A stretch of 64,000 nt of DNA, taken from the NCBI GenBank assembly GCA_007922195.1, contig ML682003.1:6555495-6619494 (forward strand), given 5' to 3'. The notes beneath the pieces were generated by a model that was given only the letters and a program-made list of their open reading frames with translations, made no database searches and was not told the DNA's origin. Origin of the DNA: Podocnemis expansa. Lineage: Eukaryota > Chordata > Testudines > Podocnemididae. Position numbers and translations under genes: made by a program. The first letter of the stretch is position 1; every line of letters begins with the position of its first letter. Shown piece after piece: positions 45,901 through 51,900 of the stretch.

Positions 45901-48900
45901 GGCACTCGTCAACATAGGGGAAGATGCGCCAGACCTTCACTGTGTGATCAGCACCTGCACCAGGCCAGCAGAAGGGCACTGCCGGGCTGCTCCCACCACA
46001 GCCCACGCCAGCTGCAATAGGTCATGGCCTGGGGAACCACCCATCCCTGCCAGCACGCACTCTGCCTTGGCCACAGCCAGGATGAAAACACACGATAGGG
46101 GGACAATCCCACGACTCTCACAATGACAGCCCATTTCCAAAAGGGATAGGCTTGTTAGTCTAGTCCAGCAAAAAAACCTAAGGAGTCATGTAGCACTTAA
46201 AGACTAACAGATTTATTTTTCACATGAGCTTTCATGGGAGAAAATCCCATTTCGTCAGATGTGCCTGCCCCCAGGATGGGGAGATACCCCTGCCCCAGGA
46301 TGGCAGGAGCTGTGAGTGGCACCTCCCCAGGTTAGGCAACATACCAGGGTTTTCCCTCCCCATTGTCTGAGTTGTTTCCACTATGAAGGAGTGGAAAAGT
46401 GGGAATAAAATCCAAATCCTGAATGCTCCACACAGCCACCACCCTGAGCACCACCACCCCTCACTGGCTCCAGGCAGGAAGGGCTGTGACAGATTGGGTC
46501 TGGGTCTGGGCCTGGGCCTGGGGCCGGGGCCAAGGATTCTGTGGGCCAGGACTCTTCCAGCCTCTGTGACCCCCCCAACTCTTGGGGTCCTGCCCAAGCC
46601 TTTGATGCCTAGGGATGACTCTGCCCTTCAAGGGCTCCATGAAGACTCCTGCCCCAGACTGGCGGTCACTCAAGCCCACAGACAGCCGCAGCCCCCAGGG
46701 GCCAATGCACTCACCGGCCGAGAGGATGCAGGTGTCGTTGGGGTGGGCAACCAGTGCAGTCACCCTCTCTGTGCCGTGAGCCTCCGTCCGATACTGAACG
46801 TGCCCGGTGAACCACTGCAGCACACACAGCTGCCCATCCTCCTGCCCCAGCACCGGCAGGTACCTGCAGGCAAAGTGCGTCCCTTGCTGCAGAGCCAGAG
46901 CACTCTGTAGACCAGGGATGGCCAAACTTAGGGAACTCAAGAGCCACACAAGTTGATTATGAAATCTTTCAGAGTCGCAGCGAGGCAGAGCCGTAACTAG
47001 GGGTTCTGGCGCCTGGGGCAAGCAGCCCCAAAGGCGCCCCCCCAGCCCCAATCCAGGGCCTATCTATACAGTGGTGGACATGGGGGTTGTGACCCTTACC
47101 CCCCCGCCAGAGCCAGCAATGGGGGTCCCCACTCTGCCACCACGGGGACAGGGGACCGCCCTGCTGCCTCTGGCCCCAGCCGGCAGGGAAGCAATGCCCC
47201 CTTCTGCCTCTGGCAGGAGCAGGGGGAAGGGATCACCCTGGCTGAATCTGGCCAGGGCGGGGGAACAAGCAAACCCCCTGGCCAGCTCTAGCCGTGGCGG
47301 GGGAACGAACCAGACCTCCGCCTGGCTCTGGCCTTGGCAGGGGAACAAGCAAACCCCACCCCGGCTCTGGCCACAGCAGAGAAACAAGAAAACCCCCCTG
47401 CCCACTTCTGGCCATGGCGGAGGAACAAACCAGACCCCTGCCTGGCTCTGGCCGTGGCAGGAGAAAAAGAAAATCCCCACCCGGCTCTGGCCGTGGCAGG
47501 GGAAAAAGAAAATCCCCACCCGGCTCTGGCCGTGGCAGGGGAAAAAGAAAATCCCCACCCGGCTCTGGCCGTGGCAGGGGAAAAAGAAAATCCCCACCTG
47601 GCTCTGGCCACGGCAGGGGAACAAGGAAACTTCCGCCCGGCTCTGGCCACAGCGGGGGAAACAAACCAGACCCTCACCCGGCTCTGGCCATGGCGGGGGA
47701 ACAAGCAAACCCCACCCGGCTCTGGCCACAGTGGGGAAAGAAACCAGACCCCCACCTGGCTCTGGCTGCAGCGGGGGAAGAAACCAGACCCCCGCCTGGC
47801 TCTGGCTGCAGCGGGGGAACAAGGAAACCCCCCTGCCCAGCTCTGGCTGTGGTGGGGAAGAGGAACCCTCCCACACCTCCTCCATTTTACCTGGCCAGTA
47901 GGAGGTGCAGGTGTGTACTGCTCCACCCTGAGTATTCATCTGAAGAATGCTCAGGGGACTGCAGATTTAAACTGTCCCCCAGGCTGGCCCCAGGAAGAAT
48001 TTGTCAGGGTAGAGCCAGGAACACTGATGTGGCTTTGTTTTTTTAACTCTTTGGGAGCCGCATTTTTACCTTTGAAGAGCTGCATTTGGCTCATGAGCTG
48101 CATTTTGGCCATGTCTGCTGTAAACCATGTGACGCTGGCTGGGTCTAGGGGACTGTTTAATTATCTTGCATATTAATATTTCATATTTACAATAATCCAT
48201 ATGTGATATGCCATGTCTGGTACCAATAGAAAAGTTGTGATCTGCGAGGAATGATTCTATGGTTTATATAAAAAAGAAAAAAGCAAGGAGCCTTGTGGCA
48301 CTTAAAGACTAACAGATTTATTTATCTCATGAGCTTTTGTGGGATAAATTTTTATGCGATAAATAAATCTGTTAGTCTTTAAGTGCCACAAGACTCCTTG
48401 CTTTTTTTGCTTTACTAGATTAACACAGCTGCCCCTTTGGAATTATGGTTTATATGTAGCTGTCATATCTGTATTAAAAATTAGGAATATATTTATCTTA
48501 TTTGTAGTCCAAGTTATTGCATCCTAAGGCATTCCCAGACTGGGTGGCTGTAAAACCACTGTTCTTTTTAATGGCCCACTAAGGAAATTCCCAGCTACAG
48601 CTGGCCTAGGAAGAAACCCATTCAACCAGTCACCCAGGCTGACCACATGACTCAACTCTCTTTTGATTTGCAAAGACTTCACACAGCATGGGGAAGGCCA
48701 GGGGTGATAAAAGGCAGCAGCATCAACTCTATTTTTAATTCAAGTTCCAAAGGGGCAGCTGTGTTAGTCTAGTCCAGCAAAAAAAAAACAGGAGTCATTC
48801 TGTAAGTTCCCCCATCTTCAAAGTGTCTGATGAAGTGGGATCTTCTCCCACAAAAGCTCATGAGATAAATAAATTTGTTAGTCTTTAAGTGCCACAGGAC

Positions 48901-51900
48901 TCCTTGCTAATTTTTTCTGCAGACTCTAGTCTACAACCAACACCCATCTCTGGAACTATTCCTCTGTGACTGGACAAAGGACTGAATCCACCCAGGTGCT
49001 GGATGTCTACCAGAGGAACTGGATAATCCTGCAAACTCCCAATTCTTCAAGAACTTGCTTTCCAAGGAGTCAATCATTTGTATGTATGTGATTCACTTTG
49101 ACCCTTTAACATCTCGCATATCTTGTTTCTTTTCTTTCTGTATTAAACCTTTAGTTTTAGCCACTAAAGGGTTTGTTGGCAGTATGATATTTTGGATAAG
49201 ATCCAAACCTATATTGTTCTGGTTGATGTGGCCGACCCTTTGGGGTCAGGAGAACCTATTTCTTTAAGAGACCCAGTGACTAGGTCAGGCCTGGAAGAGC
49301 TAATGTGCAATAAAGGGGGCTGTTTCTATTTTGTTATGCTTCCTGATGACCTATGTGGGGGATCAGAAGCATGGTGTGTTACCGATTAGGAGTCTGGTTC
49401 TGTACCACCAAACAGTGTTTGGAGAGTCTGGCTCTCGTTTGTGCAGCTTGCCCTGATTTTGGCACATTTCAGGAGGTTATCTCAGGAAACCCAGGTTACA
49501 CCCACCACCACAGTGACCCTTGCTGGGAGCTTCCCTCACCCCACAACTCCCCCTGCTGCGAGCTATCCCAGACAGCATGTGCCTGCCCCCACAGCACCAT
49601 GTCTCCTAGGGGCTAGGCAGGGACTAACTCACTGATTTTTGTCCTGAAGCCTCAGTGGGAGCTGCGTCCAGGATTTCTTGTCCCCATTCTGTGCCACAAC
49701 CTCCTGCCACTGGGCATAGGCCTTCCCGGGCTCCACGATGTGGCTGTAGAGCAGAAGGCAGCTGGGCTGCACTGAGTTGCTGTAGGGTGCTACACTCGTC
49801 TTGACACTCATGGGGTTGACAGCAGTGTTCACCCGCAGGAGCTGGCCTGGTGCCAGCAGCACAAAAAGGGTCTCCCGGGGCAGACAGTAGGCCACCGCCA
49901 CAGCCTGGCAGGGCCGGTCCAACAACAGCGTAGAGACGATGTGACCGGTGTGCGTGGCCACAAGCCGCACAGTGGAGTCCTGGCACACGCACACGGCCCG
50001 CACTGGGAAGCTGCCGAGGTCACTCAGGTCAGTGGTGCAAATGTGTGTCACGGCGGCCCCCAGCTGGGTGTGCACGGAGTAGAGCTGGTTGACCTTCCAC
50101 AGGTCCATGATGGTGCCAGACAGTGAGACCACGTACCCCCCCTCTGGGTGCGTCTGCAGCTGTTCCACCACCTCAGTCACCTGCACTTCGTCCACCTGGT
50201 CAATGGTCTGCAGGTTCCAGGTGCGAATGGTGCCATCCTGGGAGGCTGAGAGGATGAGAGGCCCCTGGGGGTAGATGGTCACTGCAGTCACAGGCCCTGC
50301 CGGAGAGGAAGACAGCGTCAGAGCAATCCCTTTGCTGCCCATGGGGCACCAACAGAGTAAAGGGCAGGGTTTGTTCCAGCTCAGGCACCCCCAGAAGAGG
50401 GTCACATGGGCACCAGGGGCCAGCTAAGTGTGATGGCAGCACCCACTCCCATCTCCCAGGCAGGACAGGGGCAGCCCAAGGATGGCCAGAGGCAGAAGCT
50501 GGGGCAGGGGCTGGCAGGTTCAGAGGGTATCTGACCTATCCGCCACATGGGGTCTGTGCATGGGACAGACTGGGCTCAGCCCCCTCCCCCCCCCGCCCTC
50601 ACCAGTGTGTCCCACGAAGATTGTCTGGATCAGCCACTTTTCGTCCCAGACCTTGATGGTGGTGTCCCGGGAGGCGGTCACCACACACGCCCCCGCCTTG
50701 CAGAAGGCAATGTCAGTGATGGCCCTGAGAGAGAGGCAGCCGTGAGCACGCCTGCTCCCGCTGGACCCAGGGCCCAGTGGGGCATCTGGCAGCAGAGCTG
50801 GGGCAGGAAGGGTCACCCCACAATTGCACAAGGCCTGAAGCGTAAGGCAAACTGCACAGTGGCTGGGCCCCAGGGGCACATACCAGGGGGGCTGGCTGGG
50901 CTCTCTCAGCTGTAGCTCTATGAAACATCTGTCCTGCCAGCCAGGGAGGGCTCGGGTAGCATCCCACAGCCTGCCCAGCCTGCACACCTCATGGTGAGGC
51001 GGACCGTGGGCCCCTCTCACCTGACAAATGTAGAGACGGGAGCAGCCACCCAACGCAGGCTTAGGCGAAAACACATGGGTGGGCAGCGACATGCTGACTG
51101 CCTTGCCCCCTCTGGCCAGGAACCCACCCGGCACACAGCACCTCCTGCCTAGGACCCCTTACCTGTTGTGAAGGTCCTTCTGGAAGGTCAGTAGCTCCCC
51201 CTTGGAGACGTTGAAGACGGCAACCCCGTTGCCGCAAGCAGCAAAGCACCTCTGAGGGACGCTAGTGTCCAGGGCCAGACGGGTGAAGGTGGTGCATGTG
51301 GACAGACCCGGCTGCACGGTGGCCTGGCACTGGAGCCGGCGGAAGCCATAGCGGAAGGCCCAGACGGACAGGCTGCCAGCGCCAGCTGTCACCACCTGAT
51401 TGAGTTCTGTGCTGTAGAGGCAGCAGTGCACGCCATGGGGAGCCTGCACTTTGGAGAAGACCTCAAAGGTGGGGCCTAGTACCTGCAGGCTGCCCTGGTC
51501 CCAGGCCACGTACTTGCTGACCTGGGCAGCGTACAGCAAGCCAGCAATCGGTTCCAGGGCCCGGCTACTGTGGCTGAATGAGCCGTCATCCTTGTGCAGG
51601 TGCAGCTGGCTCTGTGCATCCAGCACCACGAAGAGGCGAGCGTGGCTGTCATAAGCCACGTGCTGCACCGGCTGCTGGAAGCTGAGACGATACAGGTGCT
51701 GCAGGCCGTGGGTCAGCTGGGCTGTTTCCAGCTCTTCCTTCTTCATCTAGGAGCAGGAGTCGTGGTCAGGCACAGGCCCCCTCACTCACTCTGCTCTTTC
51801 ACACGGACCGCCCGCAGGGCCCGCACCTCTTGCCCCCTCAGCAGCTGAGCGGAGCCACACGTTCTGGTGCCGGATGGCTCCCATAGGAGGGTGGCTGCTG

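Noticed and set aside
47064..48176. Six overlapping ORFs of up to 291 codons on both strands
   Set aside because: All run through the 39-bp minisatellite inside a hAT element. The period is a multiple of three and GC-rich, so every frame stays open. No domain, no splice logic.
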